Shown: positions 17,357-26,389 of the stretch, piece after piece | Layout of the letters: the number at the start of each line of letters is the position of its first letter | Position numbering within the stretch: the stretch's first letter is position 1 | Assembly: GCA_021801265.1 (NCBI GenBank) | Contig: JAJYYE010000001.1 | Span: 310,001-374,000 of the forward strand | Length of the DNA stretch: 64,000 bases | DNA from: Pseudomonadota bacterium | Lineage (GTDB): Bacteria > Pseudomonadota > Gammaproteobacteria > Halothiobacillales > Halothiobacillaceae | Direction: 5' to 3' | The notes under the pieces: model-generated | The model's input: the letters and a program-made list of their open reading frames with translations, nothing else | What the model was told of the DNA's origin: nothing | The model's database searches: none | Translations under genes and position numbers: made by a program

Positions 17357-18397
17357 ATGCAAACACTCAAACCGTGGCCAGTGGATGGGCTTGAATCCGT
17401 ACCGAACTGCCCCGTATGCGGCAACGGTCGGCGCGAATTGCTTTATAACGATTTAACCGACCGCGTGTTCAACGTCGCGCCCGGCCAATGGACGCTTTAC
17501 CGCTGCACGCAGTGTGAATCGGCCTATCTCGACCCGCGCCCAAACCAAACCACCATCGGGCTTGCTTATGAAAATTACTACACACACACAGCGGAGGATA
17601 CCCCCGAAGCGCAACCTAAAAACCTGCTGGTGCGCCAACTCCACGCGTGGGTGAACGATTATATCAACGTCCGTTACGGCCTTGCCCGAAAACCCGCAGG
17701 GTTTGGTGGCCGCTGGCTTGTGCCACTCGTACCTTCATTCAAAGCCAAAGCGGATACCAAGCTACGCCATCTACCGCGCCCACCCCAGGATGGCGGTCGT
17801 CTACTTGATGTGGGTTTTGGTAATGGCGGCTTCTTGAAACTCGCCTCGGAGATGGGTTGGCATGCCGAAGGCATCGACTTTGACCCCAAAGCGGTGGCAG
17901 TAGCAAAAGCACGGGGGCTGAATGTACGTTGCGCCTCGGCAGCCGATTTATCCGATCAAAACGAACAATTCGACATCATCACCCTAAGCCATGTGATTGA
18001 GCATGTGCATGACCCGATCACCTTACTCAAAGACCTATATCGGCTGCTCAAACCCGGTGGGATACTGTGGCTGGAAACGCCTAATTTAGATAGCCTTGGC
18101 GCCAAGCGGTTTGGTCGGAACTGGATGGCGCTCGATCCGCCTCGCCATTTGGTTTTGTTTAATACAGATTCCCTGCGAAATAGCTTGGCGCAGGCGGGGT
18201 TTGGCCAGATTAGCCCGCATTGGAATGGCATGGTGCTGTTTTCAATTTACGCACAAAGCGCAGCTATTGCGCGTGGGCAATGCGGGCAAGACGCAGTGCA
18301 CCAAGTCACACCATCCTTCGCCGCAATTTTAGCGGAATTGCGCGGCATCGTTCAGCCTAAAAAACGTGAGTACATCACCTTTATTGCCCGAAAATGA
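17357..18397 (+). CDS. SAM-dependent methyltransferase with N-terminal zinc-ribbon-like motif
   Basis: A 346-residue class I methyltransferase. The N-terminus has two Cys pairs (CPVCGNG and YRCTQCESAYLDPRP) resembling the treble-clef zinc site found in several sugar or lipid methyltransferases. The SAM-binding core starts with LLDVGFGNGGFLKLA, followed by GIDFDPKAVAVAKARG and the HVIEHVHDPITLLKDLYRLL segment common to methyltransferase type 11/12 domains. I chose ATG 17357, preceded by AAGTGAAGGA. Its stop overlaps the next GT2 gene by 4 bp. It probably methylates a sugar or terminates a glycan chain (inference). Confidence 0.83.
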   Translation: MQTLKPWPVDGLESVPNCPVCGNGRRELLYNDLTDRVFNVAPGQWTLYRCTQCESAYLDPRPNQTTIGLAYENYYTHTAEDTPEAQPKNLLVRQLHAWVNDYINVRYGLARKPAGFGGRWLVPLVPSFKAKADTKLRHLPRPPQDGGRLLDVGFGNGGFLKLASEMGWHAEGIDFDPKAVAVAKARGLNVRCASAADLSDQNEQFDIITLSHVIEHVHDPITLLKDLYRLLKPGGILWLETPNLDSLGAKRFGRNWMALDPPRHLVLFNTDSLRNSLAQAGFGQISPHWNGMVLFSIYAQSAAIARGQCGQDAVHQVTPSFAAILAELRGIVQPKKREYITFIARK

Positions 18398-19326
18398 ATG
18401 CGACAAACTCTAAAATTTACGCCGTCATCGTGGCCTATTTACCAGATGAAACCACCCTCACTCCGCTACTTCAGCGGTTTTCAGACCAAGTCAGCCGCAT
18501 TGTCATCGTCGATAACACGCCAAAAAACGATGATCGTTTAGTTCAGCAATTAATCCGCACCCAATTTGCTCTGGATCAGTTCGCTATCGTGCGGCTGGGC
18601 GATAACCTGGGCATCGCCACCGCCTTGAATGTCGGCATCGAGATTGCGCGCAGCGAGGGTGCCGAATTTGTGGTGTTGAGCGATCAAGATAGCCTGCCCG
18701 CTGCAGATATGGTGCCGAATCTATTAGCCGCCTATCGAACATTAACCGCCGATGGCATACGTGTGGGCGCTGTCGGCCCGACCTTCGCAGATTTACACAC
18801 CGAACTCACCTATCCATTCCAAGCGCATATTTCAGGCAAGTTTTTCTATGGACACATGCGCCCCGTGCCGGAAGCCCCACAGATTGAAGCCATCACGCTG
18901 ATTACCTCCGGCACGCTCATTCCACTTACCGTTTTCGATGAGGTGGGCACAATGCGGGAGGATTTTTTTATCGATCATGTCGATATTGAATGGTGTCATC
19001 GGGCACGTGCACATGGTTACCGGATTTATGGCACGGGTTGGGCACGTATGGCACAACGGATGGGCGATGAACGCTTAAGAGTCTGGTATGGCCGCTGGCA
19101 TGACGAAAGTGCTTATAACCCACTACGAATTTATTATCGCCTACGGAATTTTGTGGCTTTACTTCGGCTGGATTACATCGACTGGCGGTGGAAAACCCGC
19201 AACAGTCTGTATTGGGCCAAAACCATTTACGCACATACGCTCTTTGGCAAACAAAAAAACAAATCACTACACATGGCCTTAAAGGGCATTTGGCATGGGT
19301 TGAGGGGCCGCATGGGGCGGTATTGA
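18394..19326 (+). CDS. Glycosyltransferase family 2, rhamnosyltransferase-like
   Basis: A 310-residue GT-A-fold enzyme of the RfbF-like group, which adds a sugar from a nucleotide donor to a growing surface glycan. It has the N-terminal IYAVIVAYLPDETTL, VDNTPKNDDR (donor binding), LGDNLGIATALNVGIEIA and the DXD metal site in VLSDQDSLPA. The FFIDHVDIEWCHRARAHGY segment is also typical of rhamnosyltransferases. Its ATG overlaps the methyltransferase stop, so the two are coupled. It is the last plus-strand gene before the convergent point at 19.3-20 kb. The donor sugar is inferred only from the subfamily. Confidence 0.85.
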   Translation: MNATNSKIYAVIVAYLPDETTLTPLLQRFSDQVSRIVIVDNTPKNDDRLVQQLIRTQFALDQFAIVRLGDNLGIATALNVGIEIARSEGAEFVVLSDQDSLPAADMVPNLLAAYRTLTADGIRVGAVGPTFADLHTELTYPFQAHISGKFFYGHMRPVPEAPQIEAITLITSGTLIPLTVFDEVGTMREDFFIDHVDIEWCHRARAHGYRIYGTGWARMAQRMGDERLRVWYGRWHDESAYNPLRIYYRLRNFVALLRLDYIDWRWKTRNSLYWAKTIYAHTLFGKQKNKSLHMALKGIWHGLRGRMGRY

Positions 19327-19491
19327 GTCGCTCAACTTAACCAAGCCAAGCCTCATCAGCAGATGGCAGGCACGAAGCAGCGAATGTCATATTCCGCCTG
19401 CAAGTTCACCAAAAAACGTGGTTACATATTAAAGTACCCCCGAACACAGCGCCGTATCAGCGGTGATGGGGCGTTGATCATTGACAAGGAA

Positions 19492-19807
19492 TTAACACTT
19501 CTTGAGAAAAATGACTTGTGGCAACCCCTCAAAATGCGCATCACAGGTGAGCAATTCCGCGCCCTGTATTTGGGCGGTGGCAAGTCGGAACTCACGACGC
19601 ATTTTTCCGTGAGCGCCAGCATTTGATCCGCCTGATCCTCTCCCAGCTCTTGGCACAACCATTTGGTTAACTCCAATTGAATCATTGTAGGGACGATTAG
19701 TTGGGATTTTTCGGGAATATACTCGGACAAGCTGCGCCCCGTTGGGCTGTCAATCAGCCATTCAATCCAGGCTGAGGTATCAACAAACCCGCTTCAAGTA
19801 CGATCAT
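19492..19807 (-). pseudogene. vapC: VapC-type PIN-domain toxin, broken by frameshift and internal deletion
   Basis: Three pieces of a PIN-domain toxin lie in different frames behind the AbrB-type antitoxin. ATG 19807, overlapping the antitoxin stop, gives MIVLEAG and then runs off frame. One frame over, FVDTSAWIEWLIDSPTGRSL follows, with the first PIN Asp, and continues to LALTEKCVV. After that the sequence jumps to ATAQIQGAELLTCDAHFEGL, which ends at TAA 19492-19494. The roughly 30-residue middle, where the other acidic active-site residues lie, is missing. The reading frame cannot be restored by one base change, so a sequencing error alone does not explain it. Confidence 0.75.
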
Positions 19808-20018
19808 CCCGATCTCGATAACCTGCGGTGTTTGCGCCTTTGGCCAAGCCGTGTAATTGAGTCAATTCGGGCACCGGCACAAGTAGAACCGCTACGCCGC
19901 CATTAACCGACTTCGGTAAAAAGACAAACTCCTGCCCTGCGACCCAACGCTGTTGATCCCGAATTTCTTTGGGGATGGATATTTGGAACTTGCTAGAAAG
20001 TGTGGCAGTAGCGGCCAT
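19794..20018 (-). CDS. vapB: AbrB/MazE-type antitoxin (VapB-like)
   Basis: A 74-residue SpoVT-AbrB domain protein: ATLSSKFQISIPKEIRDQQR forms the swapped-hairpin DNA-binding core, and the tail would contact a toxin. AGGGTAAG precedes the ATG at a normal distance. It normally pairs with a PIN-domain RNase toxin; here that toxin is a pseudogene overlapping its stop. It may now act only as an autorepressor or provide cross-protection (inference). It lies downstream of the GT2 gene at the end of the minus-strand polysaccharide set. Confidence 0.8.
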   Translation of the reverse strand: MAATATLSSKFQISIPKEIRDQQRWVAGQEFVFLPKSVNGGVAVLLVPVPELTQLHGLAKGANTAGYRDRDDRT

Positions 20019-20079
20019 TTCTTACCCTGCGTCATCGATAAAAGCAAGCAAGAGTATAAATCAGGTTTTACCGCGCTCA

Positions 20080-21111
20080 CTAACTCATTTTCGGAATGCC
20101 ATGTCGCAGCAGCAGAGTGAGTTTATGGGGCAGCCAGGTAAAAGTTTTGCCATAGCTGACTGTGTGTTTCTTGGCCTGAATAGCTTTGCGTTCGCGGCGC
20201 AATTGACCGAATCGCTGAAGAAGGCTCGCGAACATCGGCACGTAAATTTCTTTCCACGGACGGGCATCTCGTTTAATCAGGCTAATAACAGCACCTTCAA
20301 GTGCCATTAAAACAAGGTGTGAAGGCAATGTGAATGCAAGACGTAACGGAGGGCTACACAAAATCATTACATAGGTTTTGTTGCGCTCGGATAGTCTGCG
20401 GCGGCGGTAGGTAGTCACTAATCGGTTGCCGTTCACGCGATTGCCGCCAAAACTCGCCCCTTGTCGGTGGCGGTAATAACTGGCTGAGGCAACCTGAACC
20501 GAGTGTCCCCATAGGCGGGCTTGGCAGCAAAGCTGAAGGTCCTCGGCAATTGATTCGAACCATTCCGGAAAGCCGCCCAATTCGTTCCATAGTGTGCGGG
20601 GCATCCATAGACAAGCGCCGATAACCATGGCGACATCGCTGCGATTGGGGTCAAGATTTGGCACAGGATTGTAGAACGGGTCGATCAGACAGCCGCAATC
20701 CACAAGCGCTCCAGTTTCCCAGTCGCATTGCGGCAGGGTGAGAATGCCTTGCGCGTCTTGATTTTCTGCCGCAGCAAGCAAGGTGTCGAGCGCATCGGGC
20801 GCAAGCGCCGCATCGTTATTGAGCAGCAGGATATATTCGCCCCGCGCAGCGGCAACCATACGGTTGTTGCTGATGCAAAAGCCGACATTGTCCGTGCTTT
20901 CGATCAAGCGAATCTGCGGGTAGTAGGCTGTGGGATAGTGGGTTTTGATGAATTCGATCGAGGCGTCGGTTGAGGCATCGTCATGGATAATAATCTCAAT
21001 GGGGATTTCGCCTTGTTGAGCCAATACCGATTCGATGCAATCGATCAATACCGCCACGCCGTTGTAATTGGCAATGCAAATGGAGCAAACCGGTTGTGCT
21101 GCTTGGTTCAT
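20080..21111 (-). CDS. Glycosyltransferase family 2
   Basis: A 343-residue GT2 enzyme: CSICIANYNGVAVLIDCIES, IIHDDASTDASIEFI (donor-site Asp pair), STDNVGFCISNNRMVAAARG and the acceptor-side YILLLNNDAALAPDALD. A hydrophobic stretch near the C-terminus (PLRLAFTLPSHLVLMALEGAV) suggests membrane association. The ATG at 21111 overlaps the epimerase stop by 4 bp, which fixes the start against a longer frame. It is the last glycan gene of the minus-strand set and probably adds one sugar of the surface polysaccharide. Confidence 0.84.
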   Translation of the reverse strand: MNQAAQPVCSICIANYNGVAVLIDCIESVLAQQGEIPIEIIIHDDASTDASIEFIKTHYPTAYYPQIRLIESTDNVGFCISNNRMVAAARGEYILLLNNDAALAPDALDTLLAAAENQDAQGILTLPQCDWETGALVDCGCLIDPFYNPVPNLDPNRSDVAMVIGACLWMPRTLWNELGGFPEWFESIAEDLQLCCQARLWGHSVQVASASYYRHRQGASFGGNRVNGNRLVTTYRRRRLSERNKTYVMILCSPPLRLAFTLPSHLVLMALEGAVISLIKRDARPWKEIYVPMFASLLQRFGQLRRERKAIQAKKHTVSYGKTFTWLPHKLTLLLRHGIPKMS

Positions 21112-22046
21112 TGGGCGCGACTGTCTTGCTGGGTTTGCCACCAAGCCCAGGTGTTGGCAAGGCCGGTGTCCAGTGGTGTTTCGGGTATCCAGCCAAACTG
21201 TTCCGCCGCGCATTGCGGATTGAGCACGACCCGCGCCACATCCACTGTACGGCTGTTATCATACTGGGTAAGCAACGTTTGCCCGATGATGCGTTGGATG
21301 GTTTCAATGAGCCTATTCAGGCTGACACCTTCACCACTAGCGGCATTAAAAATCCGACTGCCTGTGGGCATGGGCTTGTCGATGATCGCAAGACACAATT
21401 TTATAAAATCATCGATATAAAGGTAATCACGCACAGCAGAACCATCACCCCAGATATTCAACGGCGTTTGTTTTTGAATGCGATCAAACGCCGTTGGAAT
21501 AACCCCAAAACCACTGCGCAGAGTTTGCCCCGGCCCGTATAAGTTGGAAGGGCGCACGATGCTTGCCGCACGGTTAAATTGCATGGCGTAGGCGTGGATA
21601 AAGTGTTCCGCCGCTGCCTTGCCCGCGCCGTAATAGGATTTGGGTCGGATGGGGTCTTGTTCATCGGCTGGATGCGCCGTCGTATCGCCATACAGGGTGC
21701 CGCCCGAAGATAGATACAGTAAATCGCACTGTGGCGCGTACTGTAAGGCATCCAGCAGCGCGAGTGTCGGCGTGAGGTTGGCGTTCAGTTCAACCAGCGG
21801 CTTGCCTGCGCTGTGCCCCGGCGTAGAGCGGCATGCCGCATGAATGATCATGCGCGCTGTGTTGAGCCATGGTGCGAAGGCATCGGGGGTATTGAACACA
21901 CGGGTGACAAACTCAACACCCGCTATCGGGTTCTTGGGTCGCGCGCCAACCAGCGCGATCACCGGCTCACCACATTGAGCCAGCGCACGAACAAGATGTT
22001 GGCCAACAAAGCCATTCGCGCCGAATACGATGATTGCGTCAGACAT
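21108..22046 (-). CDS. NAD-dependent nucleotide-sugar epimerase/dehydratase
   Basis: An extended short-chain dehydrogenase of about 312 residues. It has the Rossmann motif VFGANGFVGQHLV, a catalytic SYYGAGKAAAEHFI (YxxxK), LYLSSGGTLYGD upstream of it, and IVRPSNLYGPGQTL. It probably converts a nucleotide sugar for the neighbouring glycosyltransferases; the exact reaction (4-epimerase or other) is not readable. The ATG at 22046 overlaps the upstream GT4 stop by 8 bp and the downstream GT2 start overlaps its stop, so the three genes form a tight translationally coupled unit. Confidence 0.82.
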   Translation of the reverse strand: MSDAIIVFGANGFVGQHLVRALAQCGEPVIALVGARPKNPIAGVEFVTRVFNTPDAFAPWLNTARMIIHAACRSTPGHSAGKPLVELNANLTPTLALLDALQYAPQCDLLYLSSGGTLYGDTTAHPADEQDPIRPKSYYGAGKAAAEHFIHAYAMQFNRAASIVRPSNLYGPGQTLRSGFGVIPTAFDRIQKQTPLNIWGDGSAVRDYLYIDDFIKLCLAIIDKPMPTGSRIFNAASGEGVSLNRLIETIQRIIGQTLLTQYDNSRTVDVARVVLNPQCAAEQFGWIPETPLDTGLANTWAWWQTQQDSRAQ

Positions 22047-23172
22047 GAATCGGCCTTTTGAGTAATTCCTCATAAATGGCGGCATAACGCGCCGCACAAT
22101 CATCCCATGTGCCGATTTCCCGTTTTACCCAGTCGCGCGCAGCAAGACCAGCCTGTTGATTGGCTATTTTATTTTCAAAGTATTGAACACTCTTTCTGAC
22201 ATCATCAGCATCATCACATAACCAGCCGGTTGTTGGCTGAAATACGATATTTTCATGCGCAGGCAAGCGCGAGGCAATAATCGGCAAACCTGCAGCCATC
22301 GCTTCCAGCATCACTTGCGGGCGGCCTTCGGCATGTTGGCTCAAGGTGATGAGCCCACAGGCAGTTGGGAACCAATTTTTCGACAGGTCCTCCGGGCTGG
22401 CCGCACCGTGGTAATGCACCCAGAAAGGCAAATCGAGGCTTTCCTGCATGGGGCCAAAAAGATGCAGTTCACGCGACTGCCCATCGAATAACGGTGCGCA
22501 CCATTCGAATAAGGTGCCAAGCTTGGGCTTAGTGAGTCGTGAAACCACCAACCATTTTGCCGGTAGATCGGATGAAATTTTACGCTCTAGCGCGTACCAA
22601 ATCGGATCAATCCCAAAAGGCACAAACCGGATTTCGGCCACATCGGCAAAGGCCGCTTTGAGCGGTTCGACCATCCATTCGGCATTAGGGCAAATCATCG
22701 TAGGGTGCTGCCGAAAGACGCGACGCAGTAAAAAACGCATCCACGGTTTACCGATGAGCTGCATATCCATACCGAGCACACTCACCAGCAAGGGCTTGCC
22801 ATTGGCGGGGAGTGACAGCGCATTTTGTAGCCAATTAATGTGATAAATATCGCCATCGCTTTGCCGCCGATAGGCCTTTCGCAATAAATAAAGTAGCCGA
22901 ATCGGTGTGCCAATTGCCGCTAAACCACCTTGGCGCACCACATGGGCAATACCGCCTGTCCGCATTAAATTGGCCAGCCACGCCGCTTCGTTCGACGTGG
23001 CAACGGTGGTAATACGGGGATGGGTTTCTCCGGGCGGCGCCAACAACGAAACGGTTAAATCGTCGCGCCGCGCCAAGGCATCGGCAAGGTGACGGATGAA
23101 CAAACCCCGCCAGTCTTGCAGATTGGCGGGGTAGGACGTGGCCACAAACAGTGTTTTTATCGGTGTGTGCAT
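22039..23172 (-). CDS. Glycosyltransferase family 4 (GT-B fold)
   Basis: A 377-residue GT-B enzyme. The N-terminal half opens with KTLFVATSYPANLQDWRGLF, where acceptors bind. The C-terminal nucleotide-sugar half shows LSQHAEGRPQVMLEAMAAGL, containing the E-x7-E-like pattern of GT4, followed by PIIASRLPAHENIV. It begins the three-gene coupled unit with the epimerase and GT2 genes, and a Uma2 gene lies just before it. It is probably cytoplasmic or peripheral at the inner membrane and elongates the surface glycan. Confidence 0.83.
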   Translation of the reverse strand: MHTPIKTLFVATSYPANLQDWRGLFIRHLADALARRDDLTVSLLAPPGETHPRITTVATSNEAAWLANLMRTGGIAHVVRQGGLAAIGTPIRLLYLLRKAYRRQSDGDIYHINWLQNALSLPANGKPLLVSVLGMDMQLIGKPWMRFLLRRVFRQHPTMICPNAEWMVEPLKAAFADVAEIRFVPFGIDPIWYALERKISSDLPAKWLVVSRLTKPKLGTLFEWCAPLFDGQSRELHLFGPMQESLDLPFWVHYHGAASPEDLSKNWFPTACGLITLSQHAEGRPQVMLEAMAAGLPIIASRLPAHENIVFQPTTGWLCDDADDVRKSVQYFENKIANQQAGLAARDWVKREIGTWDDCAARYAAIYEELLKRPIHV

Positions 23173-23207
23173 GTCTTTCCTTGACGCATGGGTGGCCGGT
23201 TAAATTG

Positions 23208-23783
23208 CTATTCTGGCGCCGAAAATTCCGACACATCGGCATACACCTCGCCCACATCCAGTGTGGCATTAACACACTCAAGCCGGAATTGGCCTTCGGT
23301 GTATTCCTCAGGTAGCCAATCCTGCGCCCGGCGGTAGATTTCGACCCGCTTTTCGTCTTGCGCCACGAGGATATATTCTTGCAGGCTGGGGATGGTGATG
23401 TATGCCAAGAGCTTTTCGCGCCGGTCGAAGCGTTCGGTACTGGGGCTTAATATTTCCACAATCAAACACGGGCGGGTGGTGAAGTAGTCGTCCCGATCTT
23501 CCGGGTCGCAAGTGAGCACCAAATCCGGGTAATAGAACAGGGTTTTGCCGTGGATTTCAAGACGCACTTTCATGTCGTTGGCGAAAAGCGCACAACCACA
23601 ACCTCGGGCAAAGGGGGTAAGCAAGTAGGCCAAGGCATTATTGATACGCCCGTGCCTTCGGCTCGCGCCGGTCATGGCATGCACGACGCCGTCAATGTAT
23701 TCATGGCGCATTTCGCCGTCTTGTTCACCGGCAAGGTAATCGTCAACCCTGATTAGGGGGTTACGCGCAGGGTGTGGGGGCAT
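23208..23783 (-). CDS. Uma2-family (DUF820) putative PD-(D/E)XK nuclease, copy 3
   Basis: A 191-residue Uma2 protein embedded between two polysaccharide genes on the same strand. It shows MRHEYIDGVVHAMTGASRRH, the PD element in FYYPDLVLTC, CLIIEVLSPSTERFDRREK and IPSLQEYILVAQD. It shares long identical stretches with copy 2 at 15.0-15.6 kb and is the better preserved of the two at SPSTE. The ATG at 23783 gives an N-terminus like that of copy 2; a longer frame adds 21 residues without a family match. The ribosome binding site is unremarkable. Function is unknown beyond the fold. Confidence 0.82.
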   Translation of the reverse strand: MPPHPARNPLIRVDDYLAGEQDGEMRHEYIDGVVHAMTGASRRHGRINNALAYLLTPFARGCGCALFANDMKVRLEIHGKTLFYYPDLVLTCDPEDRDDYFTTRPCLIVEILSPSTERFDRREKLLAYITIPSLQEYILVAQDEKRVEIYRRAQDWLPEEYTEGQFRLECVNATLDVGEVYADVSEFSAPE

Positions 23784-23916
23784 GTTGGGGCTCCGGGGCG
23801 AGTTTGTTTGCCGCAAGCATAACGTGGTTTGAGTTTTTTGGGGCACGGGATTCGTGCGGCATCATAGGATTCCGGCTCCGGTATCGAGCAAGGCGGGAGG
23901 CATCGGTTCGCCGTGC

Positions 23917-23941
23917 TGTCGGGGATGAATCCCCTCCTGCA
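23917..23941. repeat. GTAG-type REP-like palindrome, single copy (reverse orientation)
   Basis: GTCGGGGATGAATCCCCTCC then TGC, the reverse-complement orientation of the family. It lies in the 211-bp gap between the UDP-sugar dehydrogenase and Uma2 genes. Confidence 0.65.
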
Positions 23942-23994
23942 AAATTCGCTCCCATGGAATTACCTATTGCAGAACCGTGTGTTGCGGAGGGGGG

Positions 23995-25278
23995 CTATAA
24001 CCGCAAATCTGCATCACCGCTTGCCAGTATGTGCTTTAGGTCATAAAGCACATGATTTGGTTTACCGTAAGCATGGATTTTTGGCGCACCCAGCGCAGCA
24101 AATTCGCGATGCGCGACAGCCAGCACGATGCCGTCGTAGTGATTTGGTTCGGGCACGGAGGTGAGTGTGATGCCGTATTCGTGGTGGGCGCATTCGGCAT
24201 CGGCCCAGGGATCGAACACATCTACCGCAAGGCCGTATTCCTTGAGTTCGGCAATCACATCGATCACGCGGGTGTTGCGCAGGTCGGGGCAGTTTTCCTT
24301 AAAGGTAAGCCCCAAAATCAGTACGCGCGCGCCCTGGACCACAATGCCTTTTTTGAGCATGGTTTTCACCAATTGCCCAGCGACATACGCGCCCATGCCA
24401 TCGTTGATGCGTCGGCCAGCCAAAATCATTTCGGGGTGGTGGCCTACTTGCTGCGCCTTGTGGGTGAGGTAGTACGGGTCCACGCCAATGCAGTGCCCAC
24501 CCACCAAACCCGGCCTAAAGGGGAGGAAATTCCATTTGGTGCCTGCCGCTTCGAGTACCGCCTGCGTATCCAAACCGAGCTTGCCGAATAAAATCGCCAG
24601 TTCGTTGATGAGTGCGATATTCACATCACGCTGGGTGTTTTCAATGACTTTGGCGGCCTCGGCTACGCGGATGCTGGGCGCGAGATGCGTGCCGGCGGTG
24701 ATGATTTGCCGATACAAGGCATCGACCGTGGCTGCCGTTGCGCGCGTGGAGCCGGAGGTGATTTTTCGGATGTCTGGCAGGCGATGTGCCTTGTCGCCAG
24801 GGTTGATGCGTTCGGGGCTGTAACCGCAAAAAAAGTCCGTGTTGAATGTCAGGCCGGAGTATTTTTCGAGCACGGGCACGCAATCTTCTTCGGTCGCGCC
24901 AGGGTAAACGGTGGATTCATAAATCACGATATCGCCGGGTTTGAGCGCGCGCCCGACTGTTTCGCTGGCGCGAATCAGCGGTGTTAAATCGGGGCGTTTA
25001 TGGGCATCAATCGGCGTCGGTACGGTCACGATAAAGACGGTGGCTTCCCGCAAATCGGCCGGATTGGTGGCGTAGCGCAAATGCCTGGCCTCGGCGAGCT
25101 CCTCGGCATCCACTTCGAGGGTGCGATCATGCCCGGCATTGAGCTCGGCAATGCGCGCCGGGTGAATATCAAACCCGATCACGGATCGAATTTTACCGAA
25201 CGCAACGGCAAGGGGCAGGCCGACATAACCCAGGCCGATCACGGCCAGAGTGCGTTCATCAAGCGGAGTTTGATTCAT
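23995..25278 (-). CDS. UDP-sugar 6-dehydrogenase, TviB/WbpA-like
   Basis: A 427-residue NAD-dependent UDP-sugar dehydrogenase that oxidises C6 of a UDP-hexose or UDP-N-acetylhexosamine to the uronate. It has the Rossmann motif [18 protein letters not shown], the middle segment [34 protein letters not shown], and the catalytic Cys in [20 protein letters not shown] near residue 265. The [10 protein letters not shown] and [12 protein letters not shown] patterns fit the TviB (Vi antigen) and WbpA group acting on UDP-GlcNAc rather than UDP-glucose dehydrogenase; this is a family-level inference. It heads the minus-strand glycan set and implies an acidic sugar in the polymer. Confidence 0.87.
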   Translation of the reverse strand: MNQTPLDERTLAVIGLGYVGLPLAVAFGKIRSVIGFDIHPARIAELNAGHDRTLEVDAEELAEARHLRYATNPADLREATVFIVTVPTPIDAHKRPDLTPLIRASETVGRALKPGDIVIYESTVYPGATEEDCVPVLEKYSGLTFNTDFFCGYSPERINPGDKAHRLPDIRKITSGSTRATAATVDALYRQIITAGTHLAPSIRVAEAAKVIENTQRDVNIALINELAILFGKLGLDTQAVLEAAGTKWNFLPFRPGLVGGHCIGVDPYYLTHKAQQVGHHPEMILAGRRINDGMGAYVAGQLVKTMLKKGIVVQGARVLILGLTFKENCPDLRNTRVIDVIAELKEYGLAVDVFDPWADAECAHHEYGITLTSVPEPNHYDGIVLAVAHREFAALGAPKIHAYGKPNHVLYDLKHILASGDADLRL

Positions 25279-25359
25279 CCTTAAGCGCCTCGTTTCCTTA
25301 TAAAATTCCGATCAACCCGAAAACATCCGTTCACCCCCTCCCCGCGAGCATGGGTATGT

Positions 25360-25491
25360 TGCAGGAGGGGTTTCATTCCCGACAGCACGGCCAAACGCCC
25401 GCGCCCACCCATCCGAAGCACCCCTGCGGCACGGCGTTCGGCCGCGTTCATTGCATTGGGCACCTCGCCGGGGTTGAAACCCCTCCTACAG
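25360..25491. repeat. Inverted pair of GTAG-type REP-like palindromes with conserved spacer (BIME-like)
   Basis: One palindrome lies at 25360-25383 (GCAGGAGGGGTTTCATTCCC) and a reverse copy at 25467-25491 (GGGGTTGAAACCCCTCCTAC). The spacer (GGCCAAACGCCCGCG..., CATCCGAAGCACCCC, GGCCGCGTTCATTGCATTGG) recurs almost base for base at 61019-61086, and more loosely at 44790-44893 and, inverted, at 49955-50045. It fills most of the 272-bp gap between mtgA and the UDP-sugar dehydrogenase gene. Confidence 0.75.
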
Positions 25492-25550
25492 GCGTTTGGG
25501 TTAGGCGCCTCACTCCGTCGATACCCATGGGAGGTATCGTATCGGGTATT

Positions 25551-26258
25551 TTAATGGGGTATACGCGATTGATTCATGCGCGATTCAATGGCGCGAATAC
25601 GTTTTTGCAAACCGCGACTGCCGGGATTACCCTGATAAAAGCGCGGGTCCGGCAACATGGCGGCCAAAATGGCGGCCTCATGCGGGCTGAGCGCGCTAGC
25701 GGGTTGATGGAAATAATACCGGCTGGCGGCTTCGATGCCGTAGATTAAATTACCCCATTCGGCGACGTTCAAATACAGCGCCAATATACGCCGCTTGCCG
25801 AGGGTCGTCTCCAGCATCACGGTGATGAGCGCTTCCTCGCCTTTACGCAGGATGTTTTTGCTGGGCGATAAAAACAGATTGCGCGCCAGTTGCTGGCTGA
25901 TGGTCGAGCCACCCGCGACGAATCCACCTTCCGCCAAATTTTTCTCAAATGCATCTTGTATGCCGGTGAAATCGAAGCCCCAGTGGTCCATGAAGCGGTC
26001 GTCTTCCGAGGCAACCACGGCCCGCTTGGCGATGGGGGCAATTTGGCTGTAATTCACCCACTGATAATTCCATTGGGCGCGCGGGTTACTGCTCTGAATC
26101 AGCGCCAAGCGCTCACGCATAAACGCCGTGCTTTCGGGGTTATGGCTGCGCAAATGCCAAACCTGCACAAAAAACCAGATTTGCACCAGTAAAAACAGGC
26201 CAACAACGAGGCCCAGCGTGAGAAAAATAAAGTGCCACAGGGGATGACGGGATTTCAT
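25551..26258 (-). CDS. mtgA: Monofunctional peptidoglycan glycosyltransferase
   Basis: Polymerises lipid II into glycan strands at the inner membrane. Its 235 residues fit MtgA. One N-terminal transmembrane helix (FIFLTLGLVVGLFLLVQIWF) is followed by a GT51 domain with all main motifs: ASEDDRFMDHWGFD (catalytic Glu), GGSTISQQLARNLFL, KGEEALITVMLE and LYLNVAEWGNLIYGIEAA. There is no transpeptidase domain, as expected for MtgA. The gaps on both sides carry REP-like pairs, so it is probably transcribed alone. Confidence 0.93.
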   Translation of the reverse strand: MKSRHPLWHFIFLTLGLVVGLFLLVQIWFFVQVWHLRSHNPESTAFMRERLALIQSSNPRAQWNYQWVNYSQIAPIAKRAVVASEDDRFMDHWGFDFTGIQDAFEKNLAEGGFVAGGSTISQQLARNLFLSPSKNILRKGEEALITVMLETTLGKRRILALYLNVAEWGNLIYGIEAASRYYFHQPASALSPHEAAILAAMLPDPRFYQGNPGSRGLQKRIRAIESRMNQSRIPH

Positions 26259-26389
26259 ACCAACAGGATACGAGTTTTTGATGCCCCGGTTTTGTTAACA
26301 CGTGACATTTTTGTTGGGGTTCCGCACGCAAGGTTGTCGATTTATGACAATGGCTCATCAAGTACAACGATTGGGCACCCAGAACCGCA

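Noticed and set aside
19363-19626. Plus-strand 87-codon frame at the convergent point
   Set aside because: It overlaps the vapC remnant, whose PIN motifs are clear on the minus strand.
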